NCBI GenBank assembly: GCA_025357775.1
Contig: JANXOQ010000184.1
Span: 1 to 6,482, forward strand
Direction of reading: 5' to 3'
DNA from: Ferruginibacter sp.
Lineage (GTDB): Bacteria; Bacteroidota; Bacteroidia; Chitinophagales; Chitinophagaceae
DNA length: 6,482 nt
The notes under the pieces are model-generated. The model saw only the letters and a list, made by a program, of their open reading frames with translations, did not search any database and was not told the DNA's origin. Below are positions 6,366 through 6,482 of the stretch, in pieces (positions within the stretch are counted from its first letter, which is position 1; the number at the start of each line of letters is the position of its first letter). Made by a program: the position numbers and the translations under genes.

Positions 6366-6482
6366 ACAGCCAATGCATGTTTTAAGTGATTGATAGGTTT
6401 GTTATTTTGATAATTAAAAGTTTGTAATACAGTAACAGCAGCCATTTTGCATATTAATCTTGTATTTAATCCTTGCAATTTT
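6362..6482 (-). CDS. C-terminal end of a transposase, probably IS982 family (partial)
   Basis: The last 39 codons of a minus-strand gene enter from the right edge and end at the TAA complementary to 6362-6364. The visible residues include GLNTRLICKMAAVTVLQ and PINHLKHAL. From memory these fit the C-terminus of IS982-type DDE transposases of Bacteroidota, where a G-x-x-TR-(I/L)-x-x-K helix is followed by A-(L/V)-T-x-x-Q, then Asn and a PIN-x-(I/L)-K ending. The DDE residues themselves lie outside the window, so neither the family nor intactness can be confirmed. If correct, the element inserted just downstream of the M16 terminator, with its end somewhere in about 6300-6361. A host protein with a similar tail is the alternative. 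Confidence 0.55.
   Translation of the reverse strand, partial: KLQGLNTRLICKMAAVTVLQTFNYQNNKPINHLKHALAV

Overview
The window is a strongly AT-rich piece of bacterial chromosome, most likely from a Bacteroidota species, perhaps near the Chitinophagales. Four things point there: a good TAnnTTTG-type -7 promoter box, the absence of Shine-Dalgarno sequences before the starts, signal peptides cleaved just before Gln, and a pair of M16 proteins in which the second carries a LolA-like tail. No rRNA, tRNA or CRISPR array is visible.

Left half (1-2551). The 3' end of an unrecognised plus-strand gene meets a convergent DtxR/MntR-type metalloregulator, and their stop codons overlap in one TTAA. Further right, also on the minus strand, are an SSAT-like GNAT acetyltransferase and a low-specificity L-threonine aldolase. 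The three minus-strand genes lie 111 to 172 bases apart and share no obvious pathway. They look like housekeeping or stress genes on one strand rather than a tight operon.

Right half (2552-6240). After a divergent intergenic region with a recognisable promoter come two secreted M16 proteins, 77 bases apart and closed by a strong intrinsic terminator. The first has the zinc motif HFFEH but lacks the Arg/Tyr pair of the C-terminal M16 domain. The second has lost the zinc motif but keeps the Arg/Tyr pair. This is the split-site logic of M16B heterodimers, so the two probably form one periplasmic or cell-surface peptidase. The second subunit also has a linker and a tail of about 200 residues resembling the LolA-like 'lipoprotein-sorting' domain of Bacteroidota.

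Right edge (6241-6482). The C-terminus of a minus-strand protein resembling IS982-family transposases enters from the right. Its stop overlaps that of a 25-codon hydrophobic ORF reading towards it. That small ORF may be a tiny membrane peptide, the start of a host gene cut by an insertion sequence, or chance. I see no clearly new system. The M16 pair with its fused tail and the insertion-sequence boundary are the parts most worth a second look.
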